Positions 12,051 through 22,018 of a stretch of DNA of 64,000 nucleotides are shown here, piece by piece. Source of the stretch: Dryas octopetala (taxonomy: Eukaryota > Streptophyta > Magnoliopsida > Rosales > Rosaceae); contig OY992834.1 in NCBI GenBank assembly GCA_963921425.1, positions 12,383,271 through 12,447,270 on the forward strand. The letters run 5' to 3'. The notes below the pieces were generated by a model. The model had not been told where the DNA came from, made no database searches, and worked only from the letters and a program-made list of their open reading frames with translations. Position 1 is the first letter of the stretch. Every line of letters starts with the position of its first letter. A program made the position numbers and the translations under genes.

Positions 12051-12220
12051 TTCCAAGCTTTGAAAAATTCGTCCTCGCATGGCTCCACTGACGTGGACCA
12101 ATCAGCTACCGCGAAGCGACCACGTCACCAACTGGTAAACGTTAAACTACTTCCGGCGCCCTTTCCTTTCTCGATGGAAAGGCTATTTCCAGGTTCAGTT
12201 TTGGCTACTTCCAGGCCACT

Positions 12221-12229
12221 TTATAAAGC
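12221..12229 (+). promoter_or_regulatory. Candidate TATA box of the DnaJ gene
   Basis: TTATAAAGC in a non-AT-rich context. The 19-nt word ATAAAGCTGTAATTGCCGT starting inside it (12223-12241) is repeated at 12261-12279, so the core promoter carries a 38-nt-spaced duplication of the TATA-proximal sequence. Confidence 0.45.
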
Positions 12230-12339
12230 TGTAATTGCCGTGGCCAAAAAAATAAAAAAAATAAAGCTGTAATTGCCGTCAGCACACCCATCCAGATCTG
12301 GAAGTAGCAATTCCCAAGTCCTTATAATCGTCAACGATA

Positions 12340-13259
12340 GATAGGCGCTGCTTCGTGAGGAGAGAGACCTGAGAGAACCCACTCTCTCTTCTCTGTGAAA
12401 CCTCTGTTTTCTCAAAGACTAAGACTTTCATCTCTTTCAAACCTAGCGGAGGTATTGCTTGCTCTCTCTCTCTCTCTCTCTGTTCTTTTCGATCTGTGCT
12501 GCTAACTTCTTTAAAGGCTTTTATGGAGACTTTGATTTTGTAGATTTATATATAATTGGTGTATTTTTTTAGGGGTAATTATTATGTATTTTTTTTGTCA
12601 AATTTTTGTGCAAAATTATCAATTGCCTGTAGTTATCAAAGCTTTGAGATTGATTTGAGTTCAAAGTCCACTTCTTGTTGTGTACAACTCTATTTTGGTA
12701 TAAGATTTATGCTTGATTTGTTGCTTTAGGATGATTGGTTATAGGGTCTTTGTTATCAATTTTTGTTTTTAAGCTGAGTTTTATTTTATTTTTTCAGTCA
12801 TTTGGGAATTTTTTTTTTCCTTTTGAGCTATATTTTTGTAGGTGGTTATGTCTTATTTCTTATATCTTTTGTACATTATCAAAGCATACTGTTAACTTAA
12901 AGTCCACTGGGAGCTAGAGATTGATGTAAATATTTTTTTGAGTTGGGCATGGAATGTCTGTATACTTGCTGAGTTGTGGACTGCCTGCAATCAGTATTGA
13001 TTTGTGTTAGTACGCTCTTCTTTGTGAAGTTTATTTATTGAATGGACTTGCATCCTTTCACATCTTGTATACATGTGTGCATGTCAATGCACATCTTTAC
13101 TTGTATGTTTATGTAGGCTATCTATGGGTTTTTCCATTCGATTGATACCATTATCAGTAACTTATTCTGAATTTCTATACATAACATATTTCTCAACTTT
13201 ATGCTGACCCTTACATATTGATTATGGAATTGTCTCCTGATGCAGTAGCAGCAGTATTG
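12340..13259 (+). other. 5'UTR exon and leader intron of the DnaJ gene
   Basis: A pyrimidine-rich leader runs to about 12451, then a GT donor at 12452 followed by a CT-repeat and T-rich, intron-like DNA with AG acceptors at about 13243-13256, just before the ATG. A leader intron is usual for plant ANJ1/J3 genes. Exact transcription start and acceptor are not resolved by sequence alone. Confidence 0.6.
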
Positions 13260-13272
13260 AAGTGTGTCAATC

Positions 13273-16200
13273 ATGTTTGGCCGTGCTTCAAGGAAGAGTG
13301 ATGACACCAAGTATTATGAGGTTCTTGGTGTTTCCAAAATTGCAAGTCAAGATGAGCTCAAGAAGGCATATAAGAAAGCTGCTATTAAGAATCATCCAGA
13401 CAAGGGTGGAGATCCTGAGAAGGTGGGTCAAAACAATTCCTCTTTTATATGATGTGCCATATGTTACATGATGCCATGTGGAGTTACTATTGGGTGCTGC
13501 TGTGTGAAACTGGAAATCCACTTTTAAATGTCCCCAGCTTTGGCACAAAGTTGTGGTCTTGACCACTTTCATTACTTGGGTGTTAGGTGACTACAAGGGT
13601 TGACATATAGTAGTTAAAGTGGATGTGGCGCTTGTTCTTTTTCATTCTTTTGTTCATTGTTTTTAACAGCCTTAATTATTATACAATGTTAAGAGTCTAA
13701 AACAATTGTTCCACATCCTAATAGTTTTAGTTTTTGGAAATAGTGGTAAACCAACAAATATCATGGCATCAAAGCTGGAGATCCTGAGTTTGAATCCCTG
13801 TAATTGCATCCTACTCATTTAAGTTGAATTTCACTTATTGGGCTCTAATGAGGGAGAGAGACACATGTGAGGGGAGTGTTAAGAGTATAAAACAATTGTT
13901 GGCCCACATAGCTTAAGTTTTTGGGAAGGTAAGCTACCAACCTTTATCATTAAACATTTTCTTGAACCTTTACATGAATTATCTTTACAAATAAAAGAGG
14001 ACCCTTCATTAATATAATTTTTTTAATAAGCAATCATTATACACAATGTTTCCAAATTTATTATTATTTCTGAAAGGAAAATTTTGTTTTGACAATTTTA
14101 GAATAAGTTTTTCCCTTGACTTTCATGTCTAAAATTTATCTATGTTTTTGTTTGTGATGGATCTTCAAGAAATTCAATATTTTCTTGTCTTTGATTTGGG
14201 AAATATCTCTATACACCTAAACATTTTTTTCTCAACTAATGGGGTAAATTTTTGGAAAAATTGTTCTATTTTCAAATTCATATCTACTTAGTCTCCAACT
14301 CAAGAACTAGTTCTGTGGCAACATTTTATTTCTTTATTGATGGTGGCCAACCTATTGACTCTGGACCTTCTGTTCTTTTAGTTTTGTGGTGTATGACTTT
14401 GTGCAATTCTTAAGGAAAAGGGATTTTAGTGATCTATTATGACTTATTATTTTCTATGATAATTGCTGGCTTTAAATTCTTACATTATATCAGATATTGG
14501 GATGGGTTTTGTACAGGTGCTATTCCTTTCAGTGTAATTTTATCTTTTCAATTTTACCTTATTCTTTTTGGTTGTGCATCAGTTCAAGGAGTTAGGTCAA
14601 GCTTATGAAGTTCTCAGTGATCCAGAAAAGAGAGAAATCTATGACCAATATGGTGAAGATGGTCTTAAAGAGGGAGCAGGAGGTGGTAGTACCTCACATA
14701 ATCCATTTGATATATTCGAAACATTTCTCAATCCCCGTGAGTGCCTGCTTGCTGATTTTATCTTTTGATTTTTCCCATTCACTTGTTAAAATGTTCTGTT
14801 ATGATGACGTTCTTGCATATGTTCTGATCTTGCAGGCTTTCGTTCACAAGTAAGAAGGCAGAAACAAGGTGAAGATGTGGTGCAGACCTTGAAGGTTTCT
14901 TTGGAGGACATGTATAATAGCACAGCAAAGAAACTCTCTCTTTCTAGGAATATTTTGTGCCTGAAATGTAAAGGGTATGTCTCTTTAAGTCACACTGTTT
15001 GCATGTATTTAATGTATGTAATTTAGGTAGTGGCATAAATACAGTCATGCGGTGTCTGTACTGCTTTTTGTTTCAAACTGATCGCTCCGCCACAGCAAGC
15101 ATGCTTTTGAGACCTTGTGTGTTAAACTCAGAGGTCTATTTCCAACTGTTCTTATATTTAAGAATATGATGGTCTCACATTTGTTGGATCTTGTGCAATT
15201 CTGTTCCCAATTGCACACAAGCATAGACAGAACAAGTGCATAACTGAAAAAATGGCATTCACTGAGACCATAGTTTCCAACCATATATATGATAAGTAAG
15301 GTACTTTGGCCTTGTTTATTGGTTAGATATGCAAAGTTTCCTTTAAAAAAAATATATGGAAACTGCTTTCTGTGGCGATAAAAATAGTTCTTTATGGAGG
15401 AAGTTTGAATAACTAAGGGACCTATATCCTTTATTTTTCAGGAAAGGCTCAAAGAATGGAACATCAGGGAGATGTTATGGATGCCAAGGTACTGGAATGA
15501 AGGTTACAACACGAATGATTGGATTAGGCATGATGCAACAGATGCAACATGTCTGCCCTGAATGCCAAGGCTCGGGTACTTACTGACGGACACGTTTTGT
15601 TAGTCTCATTTTAGCTTTATGTTGTTTTTTATTCTTAAAGACATCTGTCATTGTTACAGGTGAGGTCATCAGTGAGAGAGATAAATGCCCACAGTGCAAA
15701 GGAAAAAAGGTTACTCAGGAAAAGAAGGTTCTGGATGTGCATGTTGAGAAGGGAATGGAGAATGGCCAAAAAATTGTGTTTGAGGGGCAGGCTGATGAAG
15801 CCGTAAGTTAGATTTTTGTATTCAGAAATGTGCATTTTATATTGCTCTTTGTTTTTTAGCATGTTGTCTTTGTCGTCACAATAAATTATGTCTTTGGTGT
15901 TTTAATTTCTTGTCGTGAATTTCCATTGTTCCTTTGAAAGCTTTGCCTTGAGTGAAATTTCTGTATATTTATTTGCTATATATGGTTTGCAGCCTGATAC
16001 GATCACTGGAGACATTGTTTTAGTACTGCAACTCAAGGAGCACCCCAAGTTCAAGCGGAAGTTTGATGATCTTTACGTAGAACACACTCTCAGTTTAACT
16101 GAAGCTCTTTGTGGGTTTCAGTTTGTGTTGACTCATCTTGATGGCAGGCAGCTTCTGGTCAAATCAAATCCTGGAGAAGTCACCAAGCCTGGTAATTTTC

Positions 16201-16605
16201 TTTGCTTTATGATATTCATTGCTTCAATTTCTTCTTGGTAATTTTCCTTTGGTCATGTAATTTTTTCCCGATGCAGGCCAATCCAAAGCAATCAATGATG
16301 AGGGCATGCCACATCACCTGAGGCCATTCATGAAGGGCAGGCTTTACATTCATTTCAACGTAGATTTTCCAGACTCTGGGATTCTTTCTCCTGATCAATG
16401 CCGAACTTTAGAGCCAATACTAGCTCCCAGGCCAAGAAAGCATTTGACTGACATGGAGCTGGATGAGTGTGAGGAAACAACCTTGCATGATGTCAATATG
16501 GAGGATGAGATGAGGCGAAAGCCAAGACAGCAGTACCGGGAGGCATATGATGAAGATGATGAAGATGACGAGGCAATGCCACGGGTGCAATGTGCCCAGC
16601 AGTAA
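13273..16605 (+). CDS. Type A DnaJ/HSP40 co-chaperone, ANJ1/J3-like
   Basis: Coding exons 13273-13422, 14583-14736, 14836-14974, 15442-15575, 15660-15802, 15993-16191 and 16277-16605 total 1248 nt, encoding 415 aa, close to the roughly 420 usual for plant J2/J3. It stimulates Hsp70 ATPase and delivers clients in the cytosol. The J domain has HPD at residues 41-43. A short Gly-containing linker follows. The zinc domain has Cys pairs at 143/146, 159/162, 186/189 and 202/205; the fourth motif (CPQCKGKK) lacks its last Gly, as is common in plant homologs. The C-terminal client-binding part includes KEHPKFKRK and LTHLDGR. The protein ends CAQQ, a CaaX box for farnesylation and partial membrane attachment. 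The G/F region (about residues 84-115) is short: it keeps PFDIFETF but lacks the usual run of Gly-Gly-Phe. The first coding intron carries a TRIM-like element. All phases match and no stop interrupts. Confidence 0.95.
13687..13949 (+). mobile_element. TRIM-like LTR mini-retroelement in a DnaJ intron
   Basis: Two direct terminal repeats, 13687-13763 and 13877-13949, both start TGTTAAGAGT(C/A)TAAAACAA and end ATCA. Right after the first is TGGCATCAAAGC, near-identical to the usual tRNA-iMet primer-binding site (TGGTATCAGAGC). Right before the second is a purine tract GTGAGGGGAG. The internal part is only about 113 bp and non-coding. Flanking 5-mers (TACAA/TTAAA) are not a clean target duplication, so the insertion looks old. 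Confidence 0.7.
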
Positions 16606-18190
16606 GGCAGTCTGTTTTAGGTTGTATTCTTGCCCATCTTATAGGGCATTTATGGTTTTTCATATGCAGTTAATTTTGTAGTTTAAGATACTTTATAGGC
16701 TTCTAGTAATTTTTTTCCCCAATATTTTTCTTGTATTCTGTGTTATTCATAGTTACAGTCATTCTAAAGTTTGATTAAGTTAAGATGTTAGAACTGATCC
16801 AAGCTGAGATGCTTTCGGTTCCCTGCTAGTAGTATCCAAAGTGATTAAGGCAATGCCCAGATTGATTTTATTTATTTCAGATAAGATCTTTAGCCTTCAG
16901 ATTGTCTGAGGTAGCATTTGGGTTTCTTGCTTATGTCCCAAAAAAAGGTAACTGATGGAAGTTTTTAGCATGGTAGGTGCTTGTTGGAAATTTACAAATA
17001 AAGAATGTGAGATGGGATTGGTTTGGTTTAGTTCCCACTTCCTGTCTAAGATATGGCATTTACCGTTGATTTGGATGTTTTTCTTTCCAATGATTTATTC
17101 CCTTTTTGTGAAAGTACTTAGCAGAATTGATGCAAGACTTTAATGATAATCTGGGTTGACGCTTTGGAAATATAAAATAAAGTTGCTGTATGCATGATTA
17201 CTGTAATTTTAATGGAGATGGTAACTTTTGCCTTTTGAATGAGCTTCACCATTCCTTTTCAAATTCATGAACAGTTGCATAAATAGAGACACATCCATGA
17301 TGACCATTTGGGTTTGTCTTAGAAGTATCTTGGAGATTTAGGTCAGGAGAGGAATAGGAGAACACTCCAAGACGATAAAAGGGGCCAGGTTGGAAGAACT
17401 GTTAGATAGAGTTAGGTTTTGGGCCTTGGTTAGTTTCTGTGGAATTCAAAGGAATTTTCTTTCTCTACCGTTCTTCTAGATTGAAAGGCAGCTCTGGGTG
17501 TTGGCTTCTTTTATCATATTTTTTCTCAGATTTGCTAGTTTTCTGTTGTGAAGTAGGGCTGTGGACCTGTGGTGTTTTTGCTTTAGATTAGAACCAAAGC
17601 CTCAAACTTATGCTCTTTCGGTGAATTTTGGTTCGCTGGCTTGGCATCTTCAAAGCACTTGATGAGAGTAAAATTTTATGGTACCAAGCAAAAGTAGGCT
17701 TTCAGCCATCTGTGTTAAAAAATTTGCCATCCATGTTTTGAACAGCTTAGACAGCAGCAACTCTGTCAGCCCTATTTTTCTGGTCATATATGACTGTCTT
17801 GTTCAGCTGTTCACTTCACTGGCACTCCGCAAATTTTTAACAAGAAAAGAGGCTAAGTATCAGCATACAGTTTGAATTGGAATGGTACTACGTTAAGTTA
17901 CAATATTGGATGAGACAATAAAAAGGAACTGCATATGATAGCAGCAGAATAGGGTGCTTAAAGGGTGCCACCATTCCATTCAATGTACATGCCAAAACCT
18001 TGCTTGTGGCCCTTATGACATGAACCCCATAAGCCATAGCAATGGCCATTTATAGATAGGGTGTTGTTTGAACCTCATATTTGCTTAGTTGGTTTTTCTT
18101 TTTCCATGAAACCATAAATCTAACTTTACTCATTCTTTTTTATTCCACATGATTTTTTTTCTTAACTCTATAATTGAAAAAAACAAAAAG
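16606..18190. other. DnaJ 3'UTR and gene-free stretch
   Basis: The T-rich region after the stop (to about 16750) is a likely 3'UTR. The rest has no recognisable gene; short open frames at 16955 and 17678 lack domains and splice-consistent neighbours. Confidence 0.45.
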
Positions 18191-18197
18191 TAATAAG

Positions 18198-18955
18198 CCA
18201 TGGCCATTGCGGCACCATGGTGCCTAGTTTAGAGGGTGTTCAAAATCTAGTTCAATTTGCTCAAACTGACTAGTTTAGTCCAATTTGATTGATTTTAAGG
18301 AAGAGTTAATTACACTTACACCCCCTGAGGTTTATCGTCTTTTCACATACATCTCCTGAGATTTCAATAATTACACATACTCCCCTTGAGGTTTCAAAAC
18401 TGTTGCATATAACCTCTTATAGTGAGACGAAAAATGATGAGAAATTATGCAAAAAAACACGCTAAGGGATAAAATGACCTAATAAGATTACTCAAGGTGT
18501 AAGGTCCAACCTCAATACAAATATTTTCTTTTTTGTTTATTTATTTTTTTCTCTTGTAGGGAGTTATATGTAATAGTTTTGAAACCTCAGAGGGTGTATG
18601 TGTAATTATTGAAACCCCATGGGGTGTATGTGAAAAGACAATAAACTTCAGGGGTGTAAATGTAATTAAATCTTTTAAAGAATTTGGCGGATTAGATATA
18701 TAAATTCAAAATCTCACGCGATTTGAAGGATCTCTTCTTGAATATTGAATCTTTTTTGGTAGTGGTGATAAATAGTATTATGTGTATTTTGGTAAAGAAA
18801 TTAGAAAACAGTGAAAACACCCAAGTTATAGGAGTCAAATAGGTCATTTCCCTAAGTGTTTTTATTCACAAGAGAGAAAAAGTTGTTTCACTAGCAGTCG
18901 TTAGAAGGAGATCGTTTGAATTCTCATTATGGCTGTTCGAAAGACCTTATTCTTT
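18198..18955. repeat. Dispersed repeat, copy 1 (interrupted by a MITE)
   Basis: Its two halves (18198-18305 and about 18670-18955) align with the dispersed repeat at about 33855-34150. Shared words include CACCATGGTGCC-like, AGTTTAGA-GTGTTCAAA, GTGACAAATAG-like and GAAAAAGTTGTT. The family is of unknown class. Confidence 0.6.
18306..18669. mobile_element. Foldback MITE with about 110-bp inverted arms
   Basis: The left arm TTAATTACACTTACACCCCC and onward is matched across about 110 nt by the reverse complement of the right arm (TTTAATTACATTTACACCCC and onward). The arms share TCTTTTCACATACA and TTTCAATAATTACACATAC. Only about 140 bp separates them. It sits inside the repeat at 18198-18955; the other copy at 33855-34150 lacks it. 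Confidence 0.85.
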
Positions 18956-19369
18956 TAACAGTTTCTTTTTTCATTTTGTTGGCCTTTTTTTATAGAATAA
19001 ATTAGCATAGGATGCATGACAAGAATCATAGTTAACCTTTATTACACATATTGTTAGAATGTAACAATAAAATAACATTTATAATCTCTAGGTCACTTAG
19101 CTTATTTAGTTTAGTTTAAGTTTGTCTTTTTTAGTTTCGTTCGTTTTGAATTTTCTTCTCTCAAATTCTCTTAGTTTTTTTGGTATATAAAACTTATATT
19201 TGTCCAAAATGTAGTAAAAATATGCATGCAATCACAGTTTTAGTTCACAGTTTCAGTTTGCAATTTCAGTTTGGAGTGAGGTTATGTAGACCACCCTAAT
19301 ATATTTTACCCAATTTTTTTTCCTATTTTACCCTTTATTGTAAAAACATGATGAAAACACCCAGATCCA

Positions 19370-20360
19370 TTCAATGGTTATCTATCGAAATATCCACTAA
19401 TATTCAGCAGATAAGTGTAGGGGTGGGCATTAATACCGGGATACCGATCCCATCTCGGTTGTGTCCCATACCGTTTAGATCCCGTAATTTTTGGGATGAT
19501 CTCGTACCGATCCCGAATACAATGGGATGGGAACGGTACCAACATTTCAATCTCATCCCGTCCCGTCTCGTATATAATTAATTTTATTATTTTATTTATT
19601 TTATAACATTCCCCTTCTTTTCCGGTTTTCCCCCATAAGACCTGACAGGCCTGAGCCCTTCTTTAAATTATTTCTCTTTGTTCTGTCATCTTTTTCCCCC
19701 TCCCCTTTCTTCTCTCAACTCTCTTCCCCCTTCCCCGTACACTTTCATTTTTTTTCTTCTTTGTTCTGTCTTCCCCCCTCCCAGATTCTCTCAAATTCTC
19801 TCCTCTCAACTCTCTTCAGTCTTCCCCTCCTAGGCTCCTAGTGCTTCTCCCTCTCTCTTCCCAGGTGCTGCGTAGAACCCAGCCATTGAGCCACCCATCT
19901 GCGTGTGCGTCACAGCCACGGTCAGATTCCGACGAGCTTCCCTCAGCCTTGAATCCGGTGACCCAGACCACTGGCGAGCTTCCCTCGCCGGTGCAAGACC
20001 TCCCGCAACCCCTCACAGTCGCGAGAACAGCTTGGAGAATCTCCCCCCGTCGATGGCCTTCCACAGTCCCGAACCCATCTCATACCACATTGTTTGGTTT
20101 TGATCGGTACCATGGTCATCCCATCCGAATAGAAATTTCGGTATTGGGAACGGGATGAGGTCAGTCTCATCCCCTCCGTCCCGTGGCTACCCCTAGATAA
20201 GTGTCGAATACACACAAATATTTCGGCAAATAACTGTTTAATGCCTTTTTCATTTTTATTTGGTGGTTATCCACCGAATAATCTACCAATGTTCATCAGA
20301 TAATTGTCGAATAACCATAAATATTTTGGTAAATAACTGTCAAATGACCTGACGAACAAA
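19370..20360. repeat. Tandem repeat pair interrupted by the hAT-like element
   Basis: The sequence TATCGAAATATCCACTAAT-TTCAGCAGATAAGTGTCGAATA (split at 19417/20196) is followed by a second version, TATCCACCGAATAATCTACC and onward, at about 20268-20345. Both contain AATATTT(C/T)GG(C/T)AAATAACTGT. The units are about 95 bp. Confidence 0.6.
19418..20195. mobile_element. Non-autonomous hAT-like transposon with perfect 8-bp target duplication
   Basis: The ends TAGGGGTGGGC and (reverse complement) TAGGGGTAGCC form short imperfect terminal inverted repeats of hAT type. The 8-mer GATAAGTG occurs directly outside both ends (19410-19417 and 20196-20203), the target size expected for hAT insertion. Subterminal regions are rich in GGGAT/ATCCC words. 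The 778-bp body encodes no transposase. Its centre (about 19680-20100) is unusually GC/CT-rich for this window and open in several frames, which might be captured sequence. Confidence 0.9.
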
Positions 20361-21770
20361 ATTGAAATTTTTTGTTTGAAGGGTAAAATTGGAATTTTGA
20401 AATAGGGTGGTCAACTCAGCAATTTAGAGTGGTCGGAATAGCACCCCTTTTCAATTTGGCACTCGCTAAAACTATTTTGGGTAAGTTGGGCTTATGTTAG
20501 TTTCAGTTTTTAATTTTAGGTTTGTTGGACTTGTGTTAGTTTCAATTTTTATTTTGAGTGGGTTGAGATTGTGTTAGGGTTGACCTTTTAGAAGATTACC
20601 TTCAAATTTAATTTGTGTGTTAGGGTGAGTTTAGTTAAATTTTTATCTTGTCAGTACCTTGATGTGAATTTTTAATCTTTTTTTTAATGCACTATTTTTT
20701 AAAATCTCCAATATTGATGTGAATTTTTTTTTTTGTAAACTCTAAATTTATTGTAAGCTACTAAATGATAATAAATCACAATGTAACTTATTTAGTAGTG
20801 GAATAGACGAGTAGTGAAGGCAATTGACTCCACTGAATTGGCCCAACAACTCATTCTTCCTTTGAGATTTTCCTTTTAAGAATACTCGATAGAGAGAAAA
20901 CACCCGAAAGAGGCTAAGGTATGGGATAGAAAAGCAACATCATTGTTCCTTTTAGGTACTTAGAATGTCATAACGAGAAATAAACTTACAGGTCATCTAT
21001 CCCATTACTTAATTTTCAAGAAACTTACAGGTCATCCATCCCATTACTTAATTTTCAAGGCAAAATTCTTACCAAGTACTCGGTAGCTACAATCTGCATT
21101 TGCAACTTAAATCTGTATTTGCAACCTAAAAATTATATATGCAACTTAAAATCTGTAGATGCAGATAGATGATACATTTGTGTTTGTCAAGCTCTCGGCA
21201 AGAATGATGAGTACTCAGTATGTCGAGCCCTCGGTATTCTTGTCGAGCACTCGATAACTTTTTTCTCACCTCCGAACAAACACACGCGAATTTATGTTAA
21301 AATTTTCTATCTACTTAAGTAATTTTTAATTTATTTTTTTGGTCCAGCTAAGTAATTTTTATTTATTTATTTATAACTCCGTTTAGAGTTTAGAGATAAG
21401 ATCGTAATGCAAGAGCTATAGCCCTAAACGAAATCTCTTAAACCTGTTATACCTAGGAAAAATTATTGGAAAAATACGGAGTGTCTATTATTGGAAAAAT
21501 TATTGGGCTCTAAATTTTGTTCCATATCTAAACAAAATTAGAGATGCTCTAATTTGTCCTAATTTGGAACCTCCCTATCCTAGCAAAATCTAAAATCTAA
21601 AATCTAAAATCTGAATGTTATTAAACAACTAAATAAACGGAGATTATTCTATCCTTTTTAACACAATGTCTTAAAGCTCGGTTGTTTTAGAGACTAGAGG
21701 CAAATTTTCTGTAATTTTAGTTAAAAAGGATATATTTTTATTTACCTGCCAACGCAAATGTAAGAAAAAG
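20204..21770. other. Gene-free stretch upstream of JMJ copy A
   Basis: Contains a 39-bp tandem duplication at 20982-21020 and 21021-21059 (both begin AAACTTACAGGTCAT), repeated CTCGGTA words at 21060-21260, and a short AAAATCT repeat near 21590-21612. No gene recognised. Confidence 0.5.
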
Positions 21771-22018
21771 AAAATATAAATGAATTTTCTAATGGGACAG
21801 AGAAACAGAAACTAGCCAATGAGAAACTTGTAGTACAAGTTAATGGAGGAAAACAAAGGAATTGGACACTCCTGGCAGTACCCAGTAGTGTAGGAGGGTC
21901 TGTGGTGGTGGTGCCGAGAGCAAGAACGTACGGTATCATGCAGACGTGAGCCTTCTCTCTGTCGTCAAAGTTTTGCTTTAGCTCCAAGGCTCCAAGTGAA
22001 ACCCATTGGCGAGCTGTG

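Noticed and set aside
12060..12272. 70-codon open frame upstream of the DnaJ gene
   Set aside because: Overlaps the core promoter and includes the duplicated TATA-proximal segment; no recognisable protein features.
13764..13810. tRNA-like GAGTTTGAATCCC motif suggesting a tRNA gene or SINE
   Set aside because: No cloverleaf can be drawn; the position right after an LTR-like repeat fits a retroelement primer-binding site and internal region better.
19841..20158. 105-codon plus-strand open frame (and minus-strand partners)
   Set aside because: Lies within the non-autonomous hAT-like element; no domain recognised. Kept only as a possible captured fragment.
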